From Rhizobium bangladeshense (GTDB lineage: Bacteria; Pseudomonadota; Alphaproteobacteria; Rhizobiales; Rhizobiaceae): a stretch of DNA of 64,000 nucleotides. The stretch lies in assembly GCF_017357245.1 (NCBI RefSeq), contig NZ_CP071612.1, positions 1,677,001 to 1,741,000 on the forward strand, read 5' to 3'. A program made the translations under genes and the position numbers. A model generated the notes under the pieces. That model made no database searches and was not told the DNA's origin. It saw nothing but the letters and a program-made list of their open reading frames with translations. Each line of letters begins with the position of its first letter. Within the stretch, counting starts at the first letter, position 1. Positions 37,377 to 49,974 of this stretch are shown here, one piece after another.

Positions 37377-38291
37377 TCAGCGCGCAGCCTTTGCGCCGGA
37401 CTCCGGCTTGAGGTAGAGCCGCGCCGCATAAAGCGCGATTGCCGCGGCATTGGAAACGTTCAGCGATTTGATTGCGCCGGGCATGTCAAGGCGGGCAAGC
37501 GCGCTAACGGTTTCGCGCGTCTTCTGCCTCAGCCCCTTGCCCTCCGAGCCGAGCACCAGCGCCACCTTGTCGCCTGAGAAGGTGCTTTCGAGCGGCGCCG
37601 GCCCTTCCGAATCGAGGCCGATCGTGGAAAAGCCGAGCTTGTGCAACTCACCGATCGCATCGGCGAGATTGGTGATCTGTATATAAGGTATCAGCTCCAG
37701 AGCACCCGAGGCGGATTTGGCGAGCACGCCTGACTCGGTCGGGCTATGTCTCTGGGTGGTGATAACGGCACCGGCATTGAAGGCAACTGCCGAGCGCATG
37801 ATCGCGCCGACATTGTGCGGATCGGTGACTTGGTCGAGCACCAGCAGGAGAGGGCTGTCCTTTAGCGCCTCGAGCCGGCGCGTCGGTAGCGGCCGTGTTT
37901 CAAGCATGACGCCCTGATGGATAGCGTCGGGACCCAGCACCTTGTCGATCTCGTGCGGCGGGACGATTTCGAAGGGAATGCCGAGCGTATCGACATCGAT
38001 TTCCAGACGCGCGAGCGCATTCTGCGTCGTAAACAGCTTGATCTTCTTGCGCTCTGGATTGTCGAGGGCGGCGCGCACCGTATGCAGGCCGTATAGATAC
38101 ACTTGGTCGGGCGCGAGCGCCGGCGGCTTCCAGTCCTCGGCTCCACGCCTGCGCTTCTGTGGCTGGGGCGTCGGAATCTCCCCGCGTTCGCGCTTGGCGT
38201 CACGGTGCGCACGCCTCAGATTGGCGTAGTGCGTATCCTTGGCTGATGGGTCTGACGCGGCCTTGCCGCCGGATTTGTTGTCTTTGCTCAT
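37377..38291 (-). CDS. rlmB: 23S rRNA 2'-O-methyltransferase, RlmB/TrmH type
   Basis: 304 residues. A basic, disordered first 50 residues (KRERGEIPTPQPQKRRRGAE) precede the SpoU substrate-binding domain (LYGLHTVRAALDNPERKKIK) and the knotted SPOUT methyltransferase domain with the three motifs NVGAIMRSAVAFNAGAVITT, ALVLGSEGKGLRQKTRE and LNVSNAAAIALYAARLYLKP. In E. coli RlmB methylates G2251 of 23S rRNA. The family call is strong; the exact target nucleotide is inferred. Confidence 0.9.
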   Translation of the reverse strand: MSKDNKSGGKAASDPSAKDTHYANLRRAHRDAKRERGEIPTPQPQKRRRGAEDWKPPALAPDQVYLYGLHTVRAALDNPERKKIKLFTTQNALARLEIDVDTLGIPFEIVPPHEIDKVLGPDAIHQGVMLETRPLPTRRLEALKDSPLLLVLDQVTDPHNVGAIMRSAVAFNAGAVITTQRHSPTESGVLAKSASGALELIPYIQITNLADAIGELHKLGFSTIGLDSEGPAPLESTFSGDKVALVLGSEGKGLRQKTRETVSALARLDMPGAIKSLNVSNAAAIALYAARLYLKPESGAKAAR

Positions 38292-38393
38292 GCGGCTTTA
38301 TAGCCATGGCGTTCGCTGCCGCATAGGCTTTCTTTCATGTGCCGGCTTTCGGCAGTGAATGAAATTTTTCGTGTTTTTTCCATTGTCATCGTG

Positions 38394-38422
38394 TTGACAG
38401 ACGGAAATGCTCCGGTCATATA
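38394..38422 (+). promoter_or_regulatory. Promoter of the tRNA-Tyr/tRNA-Gly/tufA unit
   Basis: TTGACA (38394-38399), 17-bp spacer, CATATA (38417-38422), 71 bp ahead of tRNA-Tyr. Close to the alphaproteobacterial sigma-70 pattern. Confidence 0.75.
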
Positions 38423-38493
38423 CGCGGCGCAGACGACGGGCGGCAACGCTTCGAAGTCTGACGAACTTGGTCTTCAAGATCCGGACGAAAACT

Positions 38494-38578
38494 GGAGAGA
38501 TGCCCGAGTGGTTAAAGGGGACGGACTGTAAATCCGTTGGCTCAGCCTACGTTGGTTCAAATCCAACTCTCTCCACCA
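38494..38578 (+). tRNA. tRNA-Tyr(GTA)
   Basis: Class II tRNA with long variable arm: acceptor GGAGAGA/TCTCTCC, anticodon GTA at 38528-38530 in GGACTGTAAATCC, T-arm TTGGTTCAAATCCAA, encoded CCA at 38576-38578. Confidence 0.97.
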
Positions 38579-38602
38579 TTCGTCATCGGATCTGACCATC
38601 CC

Positions 38603-38676
38603 GCGGGTATAGCTCAATGGTAGAGCAGCAGCCTTCCAAGCTGAATACGCGGGTTCGATTCCCGCTACCCGCTCCA
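38603..38676 (+). tRNA. tRNA-Gly(TCC)
   Basis: Acceptor GCGGGTA/TACCCGC, D-arm AGCTCAATGGTAGAGC, anticodon TCC at 38635-38637, T-arm GCGGGTTCGATTCCCGC, encoded CCA at 38674-38676. 24 bp after tRNA-Tyr, so probably one precursor. Confidence 0.97.
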
Positions 38677-39014
38677 ATCTCCCGTAAGCCAGACGGTAAG
38701 ATCCCACCCACGCTCGTCGCGAGCGATGTTTCCGGCCGCGGCGGAAAGCCTGCCGCCCGTTGCTGCAGGCGAGGAATGTCAATGCCGGCGGCTGCGGCTC
38801 ATTCCTGGGATCCGTTCGATTTTCTCTAAGATTTCAGCGAATTTTGGAAGGGCCGAGGCGAATCGCCTTGCAGGCGGCGAATTGTCTCCCATATGCGCTG
38901 TCACGCCAAGATTGGCGTCTGTAATTAGGTCTTGCGCAATTTCGCCGAAAGCCTTAAACGGCGGCACTAAACCGGTTCGCCGGGGCCACCATTTCGTTCA
39001 CAGGAAGCATTCAA
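38677..39014. other. tRNA-Gly to tufA spacer / tufA leader
   Basis: 338 bp, no gene. A compact hairpin ACGCCA-AGAT-TGGCGT lies at 38903-38918. A possible additional promoter (TTGCGC, 17 bp, TAAACG) begins near 38931, but it is a weak match. CAGGAAG just before the tufA start is its ribosome-binding site. Confidence 0.4.
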
Positions 39015-40190
39015 ATGGCAAAGAGTAAGTTTGAGCGCAACAAGCCGCACGTCAACATTGGCACGATCGGCCACGTTGACCACGGCAAGACGTCTCTGAC
39101 GGCAGCGATCACGAAGTACTTCGGTGAGTTCAAGGCGTATGACCAGATCGACGCGGCTCCGGAAGAGAAGGCGCGTGGCATCACGATCTCGACGGCGCAC
39201 GTTGAGTATGAGACTCCGAACCGCCACTACGCGCACGTCGACTGCCCCGGCCATGCCGACTACGTTAAGAACATGATCACCGGTGCAGCGCAGATGGACG
39301 GCGCGATCCTGGTTTGCTCGGCTGCTGACGGCCCGATGCCGCAGACGCGCGAACACATCCTGCTGGCCCGCCAGGTCGGCGTTCCGGCGATCGTTGTGTT
39401 CCTGAACAAGGTCGACCAGGTTGACGACGCCGAGCTTCTCGAGCTTGTTGAGCTTGAGGTTCGCGAGCTTCTGTCGTCCTACGACTTCCCGGGCGACGAC
39501 ATTCCGGTAGTCAAGGGTTCGGCGCTTGCTGCTCTTGAAGATTCGGACAAGAAGATCGGCGAAGACGCGATCCGCGAACTGATGGCTGCGGTTGACTCCT
39601 ACATCCCGACGCCTGAGCGTCCGGTTGACCAGCCGTTCCTGATGCCGATCGAAGACGTGTTCTCGATCTCGGGCCGTGGTACTGTGGTGACCGGCCGCGT
39701 CGAGCGTGGCATCGTCAAGGTTGGTGAAGAAGTCGAGATCGTCGGCATCCGTCCGACGTCGAAGACGACGGTGACCGGCGTTGAAATGTTCCGCAAGCTG
39801 CTCGACCAGGGCCAGGCTGGCGACAACATCGGCGCGCTGATCCGCGGTGTTAACCGTGACGGTGTCGAGCGTGGTCAGATCCTGTGCAAGCCGGGCTCTG
39901 TCAAGCCGCACAAGAAGTTCAAGGCAGAAGCCTACATCCTGACGAAGGAAGAAGGCGGCCGTCATACGCCGTTCTTCACCAACTACCGTCCGCAGTTCTA
40001 CTTCCGCACGACCGACGTTACCGGCATCGTGACGCTGCCGGAAGGCACGGAAATGGTCATGCCGGGCGACAACGTCACGGTTGACGTCGAGCTGATCGTT
40101 CCGATCGCGATGGAAGAAAAGCTGCGCTTCGCTATTCGCGAAGGCGGCCGCACCGTCGGCGCAGGTATCGTCGCTTCGATCGTCGAGTAA
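39015..40190 (+). CDS. tufA: Elongation factor Tu, first copy
   Basis: 391 residues. G1 [11 protein letters not shown]2 [15 protein letters not shown]3 [13 protein letters not shown]4 NKVD, G5 SAL are intact, followed by beta-barrel domains 2 and 3. Delivers aminoacyl-tRNA to the ribosomal A site. It lies after tRNA-Tyr and tRNA-Gly, the same tRNA-tuf association as in E. coli tufB. The coding DNA reads as identical to the second copy at 58192-59367, while flanks differ from the first base outside the coding region on the 3' side and within a couple of bases on the 5' side. Confidence 0.98.
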   Translation: MAKSKFERNKPHVNIGTIGHVDHGKTSLTAAITKYFGEFKAYDQIDAAPEEKARGITISTAHVEYETPNRHYAHVDCPGHADYVKNMITGAAQMDGAILVCSAADGPMPQTREHILLARQVGVPAIVVFLNKVDQVDDAELLELVELEVRELLSSYDFPGDDIPVVKGSALAALEDSDKKIGEDAIRELMAAVDSYIPTPERPVDQPFLMPIEDVFSISGRGTVVTGRVERGIVKVGEEVEIVGIRPTSKTTVTGVEMFRKLLDQGQAGDNIGALIRGVNRDGVERGQILCKPGSVKPHKKFKAEAYILTKEEGGRHTPFFTNYRPQFYFRTTDVTGIVTLPEGTEMVMPGDNVTVDVELIVPIAMEEKLRFAIREGGRTVGAGIVASIVE

Positions 40191-40217
40191 CCTTTCAGGT
40201 TATCCACAATCACGGAG

Positions 40218-40250
40218 ACCCCGCTGGAAACAGCGGGGTTTTTCGTTTTT
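40218..40250 (+). terminator. Intrinsic terminator of tufA
   Basis: ACCCCGCT / AGCGGGGT with loop GGAAAC, then TTTTCGTTTTTG. 28 bp after the tufA stop, so the tRNA-tuf unit probably ends here. Confidence 0.9.
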
Positions 40251-40392
40251 GATTGATCCGAGCCGTTTAACAGGTGTTGTAAAAATACCGTTAAAAATGC
40301 CCGTCACAGTATTTTGTTCATCTCACGTTCAGAAAGCAGTTGTGATTGGCTCATTTTAGTCCAGACTCCTCCTTGTAAAGAGGAGAGTCGGG

Positions 40393-40527
40393 ATGATTCC
40401 AAAGGCCACATTCGTCGCGACGATATTCGCAATGTATGTTTTCACGATGTTTTTCATCGCTGCGATTCCGCAAGAGGTCGTTCAGTCGGCCGGAGCACAG
40501 ATTAATGAGGTAAGCATCGTCAAGTGA
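40393..40527 (+). CDS. Short membrane peptide, 44 aa
   Basis: ATG 40393 preceded by AAGAGGAGAGTCGGG (good Shine-Dalgarno), stop TGA 40525-40527. One hydrophobic helix (FVATIFAMYVFTMFFIAAIP) and a short polar C-terminus (QEVVQSAGAQINEVSIVK). No family recognised. It stands alone between the tufA terminator and the epimerase, with an AT-rich upstream stretch (40250-40350) suitable for its own promoter. Confidence 0.6.
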   Translation: MIPKATFVATIFAMYVFTMFFIAAIPQEVVQSAGAQINEVSIVK

Positions 40528-40702
40528 CGTGCTTTCCAGTTCATCGCAGGGGGGGCTGCGGTGATAGGGCAATAATTGGCCAGGTGCTCCCGGATCGGGT
40601 GCTCCTGGCGCGGCGGGGTTAACCCCTTGCAGGACGCTCGCTTGCTCTTCGCGCGGAAGCGTCTAACTATGCCTCCGGTTTCATGATGCGGAGGACATTT
40701 CC

Positions 40703-41596
40703 ATGAAGAAGCGGATTCTATTCACAGGCGGTTCCGGCAAGGCAGGTCGCCACGCCGTGCCGTGGCTCGTCAAATCAGGCTACGAGGTTCACAACCTCGA
40801 TCTCGTGCCGCTGGACAGCCCCGGCGTCACCAATCTCATCGCCGACATCACTGATAGCGGCCAGGTCTTCAATGCGCTGTCGATGCATCGCGATTTTCCC
40901 GATCTCGACGCGGGCAGGGGCGTTCAGCCCTTCGATGCCGTCGTGCATTTCGCCGCCATTCCGCGCATCCTGATCAAGCCCGACAACGAGACCTTCCGCA
41001 TCAATGTGATGGGCACTTACAACGTCATCGAAGCGGCGGTGAAGCTCGACATCCGGAAGATCATCGTCGCGTCGAGCGAGACGACCTACGGCGTCTGCTT
41101 CGCAGAAGGTCATCGCGATTTCCACCAGTTTCCGCTGGAGGAGGATTACGATGTCAATCCGATGGATTCCTACGGGCTTTCCAAAGTGGTCAACGAAAAG
41201 ACGGCGCGCGCCTTTGCCGAAAGGTCGGGCTTCGACATCTATGCGCTGCGAATCGGCAACGTTATCGAGCCGCACGAATACGAGAGGTTCCCCACCTATT
41301 TTGCCCATCCCGAGATGCGCAAGCGCATCGCCTGGAGCTATATCGATGCTCGCGACCTCGGGCAGATCTGCCATCTCTGCATCGAGAAGGACGGGCTCGG
41401 TTACCAGGTCTTCAATGCCGCTAACGACACCGTTTCGGCCAATACGCCCTCGAGGGAGCTTGCAAAGCGATTCTTTCCGAACGTGCCCTTCACCCGCGAG
41501 ATCGCTGAATATGAAGGGCTGCTTTCGAACCGCAAGATCCGGGAAGTGCTGGGGTTCAAGGAAGAACACGACTGGCGGAAATATGTGAGTGTCTGA
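40703..41596 (+). CDS. NAD-dependent epimerase/dehydratase (extended SDR)
   Basis: 297 residues. Gly-rich NAD motif FTGGSGKAGRHAVPWLV, catalytic Ser in IIVASSETTYG and the YxxxK pair in YGLSKVVNEK are present, as expected for extended short-chain dehydrogenases acting on nucleotide sugars. The specific sugar cannot be read. It is preceded by CGGAGGACATTTCC as ribosome-binding site. Functionally it has no tie to translation, yet it sits between tufA and tRNA-Trp-secE, so it looks like an insertion into the conserved cluster. Confidence 0.83.
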   Translation: MKKRILFTGGSGKAGRHAVPWLVKSGYEVHNLDLVPLDSPGVTNLIADITDSGQVFNALSMHRDFPDLDAGRGVQPFDAVVHFAAIPRILIKPDNETFRINVMGTYNVIEAAVKLDIRKIIVASSETTYGVCFAEGHRDFHQFPLEEDYDVNPMDSYGLSKVVNEKTARAFAERSGFDIYALRIGNVIEPHEYERFPTYFAHPEMRKRIAWSYIDARDLGQICHLCIEKDGLGYQVFNAANDTVSANTPSRELAKRFFPNVPFTREIAEYEGLLSNRKIREVLGFKEEHDWRKYVSV

Positions 41597-41762
41597 AGGC
41601 TTTCCGGCCACGCGCTTGAAAGCCGGACGCTTTCAATGCGCATAAGGGCTTTGAAAATCGAAAATCGTGCTTGCCAATCCGCTGCCGCCGTCTTAAAGGG
41701 AGCGCCATGCATTTCGGCAGCGATTTGCGGGCCTTGGCCCGGGCGCTGAAGGATAGGCATGA

Positions 41763-41838
<76 letters not shown>

Positions 41839-42030
41839 TCTTCCCTGATGCGGACAGCGCGGCGGCGCTCGCGGCATCCGGCCGGGGATCGATCGGTGGC
41901 AAGTAATTTCGTTAAACTTCGGTTTCCCTCTTGTGTATTCGGAAATCGGTGTTTATTTAGGGTTCAACAGACACGCGGTGCGTGGGGCTGATAGTTTCAG
42001 CTTTACGCGCCGTAATTGCGTGGGCAGTCG

Positions 42031-42231
42031 ATGGCATCCAAATCCAATCCATTTGCGTTTCTGCAGCAGGTCCGCTCCGAGACGTCCAAGGTCACATGGC
42101 CGTCGCGCCGCGAGACGATGATCTCGACGGTTATGGTGCTGGTGATGGTGGTTTTTGCCGCGCTGTTTTTCTTTGCCGCTGACCAGTTGATCGGCTGGGT
42201 CCTGAGCTTCGTGCTCAATATCGGCAACTGA
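42031..42231 (+). CDS. secE: Preprotein translocase subunit SecE
   Basis: 66 residues from ATG 42031 (MASKSNPFAFLQQVRSETSK); a TTG 15 bp upstream is not needed. The conserved amphipathic segment RSETSKVTWPSRRETM precedes a single membrane helix (TVMVLVMVVFAALFFFAADQ). Single-helix form, part of SecYEG. nusG follows with 17 bp between stop and start, the universal secE-nusG pairing. Confidence 0.95.
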   Translation: MASKSNPFAFLQQVRSETSKVTWPSRRETMISTVMVLVMVVFAALFFFAADQLIGWVLSFVLNIGN

Positions 42232-42248
42232 TACGGGTGGAGATGAAA

Positions 42249-42779
42249 ATGGCGGCACGTTGGTACATCGTCCACGCGTACTCGAATTTTGAAAAGAAGG
42301 TGGCTGAAGACATCGAGAACAAGGCTCGCCAGAAGGGGCTTGAGCACCTGTTCGAGAAGATCCTCGTGCCGACCGAAAAGGTTGTGGAAGTGCGTCGCGG
42401 CCGCAAGGTCGATAGCGAGCGCAAGTTCTTCCCGGGTTATGTCCTGGTCCGCGCCAATCTGACGGACGAGGCTTACCATCTGATCAAGAATACACCGAAG
42501 GTCACCGGTTTCCTCGGCTCCGACAATAAGCCTGTTCCGATTCCGGATTATGAAGCCGAGCGCATTCTCGGCCAGGTTCAGGAAGGCGTCGAGCGGCCGA
42601 AGGCATCCGTTACATTCGAGATCGGCGAGCAGGTCCGCGTTTCCGACGGCCCCTTCGCCTCGTTCAATGGCACGGTTCAGGATGTGGACGAAGAGCGTTC
42701 GCGCCTGAAGGTGGAAGTGTCGATCTTTGGCCGTGCAACGCCGGTCGAACTGGAATACGCGCAGGTCGAGAAGGTCTGA
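42249..42779 (+). CDS. nusG: Transcription termination/antitermination protein NusG
   Basis: 176 residues from ATG 42249 (MAARWYIVHAYSNFEKKVAE), placed 7 nt after GGTGGAG; ATG 42243 and GTG 42237 are alternatives. NGN domain with the conserved KFFPGYVLV segment, then a KOW domain (VRVSDGPFASFNGTVQDVDE). Binds RNA polymerase, links it to ribosomes and rho. Between secE and rplK. Confidence 0.96.
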   Translation: MAARWYIVHAYSNFEKKVAEDIENKARQKGLEHLFEKILVPTEKVVEVRRGRKVDSERKFFPGYVLVRANLTDEAYHLIKNTPKVTGFLGSDNKPVPIPDYEAERILGQVQEGVERPKASVTFEIGEQVRVSDGPFASFNGTVQDVDEERSRLKVEVSIFGRATPVELEYAQVEKV

Positions 42780-42956
42780 TTGCTGGAGATTGGAGGCTGG
42801 TCCTTGTGACCTGCTTCCCGCGGACCTGGTCCGCATCCGCGTGGAAGGTGAGGGGTCTTAGCCAGACGCCAATGATCCGTACCACGCAACCGCAGCCGCC
42901 GGAGCGATCCGGCATCACGGGCCGGGCGACCGGCCGTTCATGAAAGGCAGAGAGAT

Positions 42957-43388
42957 ATGGCTAAGAAAGTTGCAGGCCAGCTCAAGCTTCAGGTCAAGGC
43001 AGGATCGGCAAACCCGTCCCCGCCGATTGGTCCGGCGCTTGGTCAGCGTGGCATTAACATCATGGAATTCTGCAAGGCGTTCAATGCCGCCACGCAGGAA
43101 ATGGAAAAGGGTATGCCGATCCCGGTCGTCATCACCTATTACCAGGACAAGTCCTTCACCTTCGCAATGAAGCAGCCGCCGGTCAGCTACTGGCTGAAGA
43201 AGGAAGCAAAGATCACCTCCGGTTCCAAGACGCCCGGCAAGGGCCCCAAGGCCGGCTCCCTCACCAAGGCTCAGATCAAGACGATCGCAGAAGCCAAGAT
43301 GAAGGACCTGAATGCAGCGGATATCGAAGGCGCAATGGCGATGATCGAGGGCTCTGCCCGCGCCATGGGCCTGGAAGTGGTGGGTTAA
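42957..43388 (+). CDS. rplK: 50S ribosomal protein L11
   Basis: 143 residues; proline-rich N-terminal element [20 protein letters not shown] binds the GTPase-centre rRNA, and the C-terminal part ([20 protein letters not shown]) the 23S rRNA. AGAGAG precedes the start. Followed after 4 bp by rplA, giving the classical L11 operon. Confidence 0.98.
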   Translation: MAKKVAGQLKLQVKAGSANPSPPIGPALGQRGINIMEFCKAFNAATQEMEKGMPIPVVITYYQDKSFTFAMKQPPVSYWLKKEAKITSGSKTPGKGPKAGSLTKAQIKTIAEAKMKDLNAADIEGAMAMIEGSARAMGLEVVG

Positions 43389-43392
43389 GATC

Positions 43393-44094
43393 ATGGCTGG
43401 TAAGCGCACACGCAAGATCAACGAAGGTGTTGATCCCACCAAGCTTTACGCTCTGACCCAGGCCATCGGCATGGTCAAGGAGCGGGCTACCGCGAAATTC
43501 GATGAAACCATCGAAGTTTCGATGAACCTGGGCGTTGACCCCCGCCATGCGGACCAGATGGTTCGCGGCGTCGTCAACCTGCCGAACGGCACGGGCCGTA
43601 CGGTTCGCGTCGCCGTCTTCGCTCGTGGCGCCAAGGCTGACGAAGCCAAGGCTGCCGGTGCCGATGTTGTTGGCGCTGAAGACCTCGTCGAAATCGTCCA
43701 GGGCGGCAAGATTGAATTCGATCGCTGCATCGCCACCCCCGACATGATGCCGCTCGTCGGTCGTCTCGGTAAGGTTCTCGGCCCGCGCGGCATGATGCCG
43801 AACCCGAAGGTTGGCACGGTCACCATGGACGTCGCCGGAGCCGTCAAGGCTTCCAAGGGTGGCGCCGTCGAGTTCCGCGTCGAAAAGGCTGGCATCGTTC
43901 ACGCCGGCATCGGCAAGGCCTCTTTCGACGCCAAGGCTCTGGAAGAAAACATCCGGGCCTTTGCTGACGCCGTCATCAAGGCGAAGCCGGCTGGCGCCAA
44001 GGGCAACTATGTCAAGCGCGTGGCGATTTCCTCGACCATGGGCCCGGGTGTCAAGATCGAAGTTGGCTCGGTCACCGCGGCTCCGACTGCATAA
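43393..44094 (+). CDS. rplA: 50S ribosomal protein L1
   Basis: 233 residues. L1 signature [20 protein letters not shown] and the C-terminal [16 protein letters not shown] are intact. Forms the mobile L1 stalk at the E site and, in E. coli, represses translation of its own operon. It follows rplK by 4 bp; 330 bp then separate it from rplJ. Confidence 0.98.
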   Translation: MAGKRTRKINEGVDPTKLYALTQAIGMVKERATAKFDETIEVSMNLGVDPRHADQMVRGVVNLPNGTGRTVRVAVFARGAKADEAKAAGADVVGAEDLVEIVQGGKIEFDRCIATPDMMPLVGRLGKVLGPRGMMPNPKVGTVTMDVAGAVKASKGGAVEFRVEKAGIVHAGIGKASFDAKALEENIRAFADAVIKAKPAGAKGNYVKRVAISSTMGPGVKIEVGSVTAAPTA

Positions 44095-44424
44095 GTTTAT
44101 GGTCGGGCTTGCGCCCGGCGACTGAATTTCCGGCCTCGCAAGGGGCCGGAATATTCCGGAGAAATCCGGAATCCTGTCCGAGATTGCAGGTGGTTTTCCC
44201 TTAATCACTTGGCCTGCATGAGACGGGTAAGACCCGAATTGCAAGAAGTTCGCTTCTAGGAACTCGGTTCGAGCCTTGGATGCCTTGTGCCTCTTTAGCC
44301 TTGATTGGCGCGGAGCGCGAGGGGACAGGATCCTCAAGCGTCGCTTGGGATCTCCTTTGATCCCAAGGGGCAAAAGGCAACCCGGTGGGTCCGTTCAAAT
44401 GGTCCCGCCAACTGGAGATAGGCA
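44095..44424 (+). promoter_or_regulatory. rplJ leader (probable L10-L12 binding RNA)
   Basis: 330 bp without a gene. Hairpins on the plus strand include TTCCGGCC/GGCCGGAA (44128-44151, possible end of the rplKA message) and CTTGGGATC/GATCCCAAG (44344-44367, 9 bp perfect, loop TCCTTT). The region from about 44190 to 44420 has the position and folded character of the L10 leader, where the L10(L12) complex blocks translation of rplJL; the exact kink-turn site is not resolved by eye. Confidence 0.65.
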
Positions 44425-44943
44425 GTGGAAAGAGCGGAAAAACGCGAATTCGTCACGGAACTGAACGAAGTCTTCAAGGCTTCGGGCTCGGTTGTCGTGG
44501 CCCACTATGCTGGTGCTACAGTCGCACAGATGAACGATTTTCGTTCGAAGATGCGCGCTGCTGGCGGCACCGTCAAAGTCGCGAAGAACCGCCTGGCCAA
44601 AATTGCCCTTCAGGGTACGGAAGCGGAAGGGATTTCCAATCTCTTCAAGGGTCAGACCCTCATTGCTTACAGCAATGATCCGATCACCGCTCCGAAGGTC
44701 GTCATGGATTTCGCCAAGACCAACGACAAGATCGTGGTTCTCGGCGGCGCCATGGGCACGACAACGCTGAACGCCGAAGGTGTCAAGTCGCTCGCGACCC
44801 TGCCTTCGCTGGACGAACTGCGTGCGAAGCTGCTGGGCATGATCCAGACCCCGGCTACCCGCATTGCAGGCGTTGTTGCAGCACCGGCAAGCCAGCTTGC
44901 TCGCGTGTTCTCGGCCTACGCCAAGAAGGACGAAGCCGCTTAA
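44425..44943 (+). CDS. rplJ: 50S ribosomal protein L10
   Basis: 172 residues, GTG start at 44425 after ACTGGAGATAGGCA. Begins [20 protein letters not shown]; the [10 protein letters not shown] and [20 protein letters not shown] helices are typical, the latter carrying the L7/L12 docking helix. Base of the stalk that recruits translation GTPases. rplL follows after 56 bp. Confidence 0.97.
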   Translation: MERAEKREFVTELNEVFKASGSVVVAHYAGATVAQMNDFRSKMRAAGGTVKVAKNRLAKIALQGTEAEGISNLFKGQTLIAYSNDPITAPKVVMDFAKTNDKIVVLGGAMGTTTLNAEGVKSLATLPSLDELRAKLLGMIQTPATRIAGVVAAPASQLARVFSAYAKKDEAA

Positions 44944-44999
44944 GGCGGTTTTTCGCTGTACATACTCAACAGTTCGAACCGAACAAAAGGAACTAGAAA

Positions 45000-45383
45000 A
45001 TGGCTGATCTCGCAAAGATCGTTGAAGACCTCTCCTCGCTGACCGTTCTGGAAGCTGCAGAACTGTCGAAGCTTCTCGAAGAAAAGTGGGGCGTTTCCGC
45101 CGCTGCTCCGGTAGCTGTTGCTGCCGTTGGTGGCGCTGCAGGCGGTGCAGCTGCTCCGGCTGAAGAAGAAAAGACCGAGTTCGACGTCATCCTCACGGAT
45201 GCCGGCGCCAACAAGATCAATGTCATCAAGGAAGTCCGCGCCATCACCGGCCTCGGCCTCAAGGAAGCCAAGGATCTCGTCGAAGGCGCTCCGAAGGCTG
45301 TCAAGGAAGGCGTTTCCAAGGCTGAAGCTGCCGACATCAAGAAGAAGCTTGAAGACGCAGGCGCAAAGGCCGACGTCAAGTAA
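45000..45383 (+). CDS. rplL: 50S ribosomal protein L7/L12
   Basis: 127 residues: N-terminal dimerisation domain ([20 protein letters not shown]), Ala/Gly-rich hinge ([20 protein letters not shown]) and C-terminal domain ([20 protein letters not shown] to ADVK). Multiple copies bind L10 and contact EF-Tu and EF-G. AAAAGGAACTAGAAA is the ribosome-binding site. Confidence 0.98.
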   Translation: MADLAKIVEDLSSLTVLEAAELSKLLEEKWGVSAAAPVAVAAVGGAAGGAAAPAEEEKTEFDVILTDAGANKINVIKEVRAITGLGLKEAKDLVEGAPKAVKEGVSKAEAADIKKKLEDAGAKADVK

Positions 45384-45397
45384 TCTTGAACTGCACG

Positions 45398-45481
45398 TGG
45401 GAGGCGGCATTTACTGCCTCCCATTTGCCGTTTTTCTGAACGAATTACCCAAAAGCCGCGTGAAAACGGCTTTTGGGTAAT
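45398..45481 (+). terminator. Two hairpins in the rplL-rpoB spacer (attenuator/processing)
   Basis: TGGGAGGC/GCCTCCCA (45398-45423) is followed by a short T-rich run, and 20 bp later comes a 15-bp perfect stem, ATTACCCAAAAGCCG (45444-45458) with CGGCTTTTGGGTAAT (45467-45481), loop CGTGAAAA. Neither has a full U-tract, so partial termination or RNase III cleavage, both known at this junction in E. coli, are likely roles. Confidence 0.7.
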
Positions 45482-45642
45482 GGGTTCTTCAAGAGCATGG
45501 TCTCGAACCGAAGCGCCAAGGCAATCCGGCCTGGCCGTTTCGGGAGGTGGGACGAGGTTGAACTACTCATTGATCGGCGGGGTCGACTGGCCATCGGTTC
45601 CCGTCCGTTGCAGGCCCGGATGCAATTTTTGAAGGAGCGACG

Positions 45643-49785
<4,143 letters not shown>

Positions 49786-49974
49786 CCACTTGATAGGGTG
49801 TGCGCTCTTAAAAGGGCGCACACCGTTCCCGCCAAGGCCCCGTAACGTGTCGGCCGGGCAGGGACGCTTTTGCCGCATTCTGCGGTTATTGTCGTTTTAA
49901 GCGATGGCGCGGCTCCCGGGATTTGCCGCCAACCTCGCAAGCTAAGGGCGCTTTCGCCCATGAAGGAGACAGGC

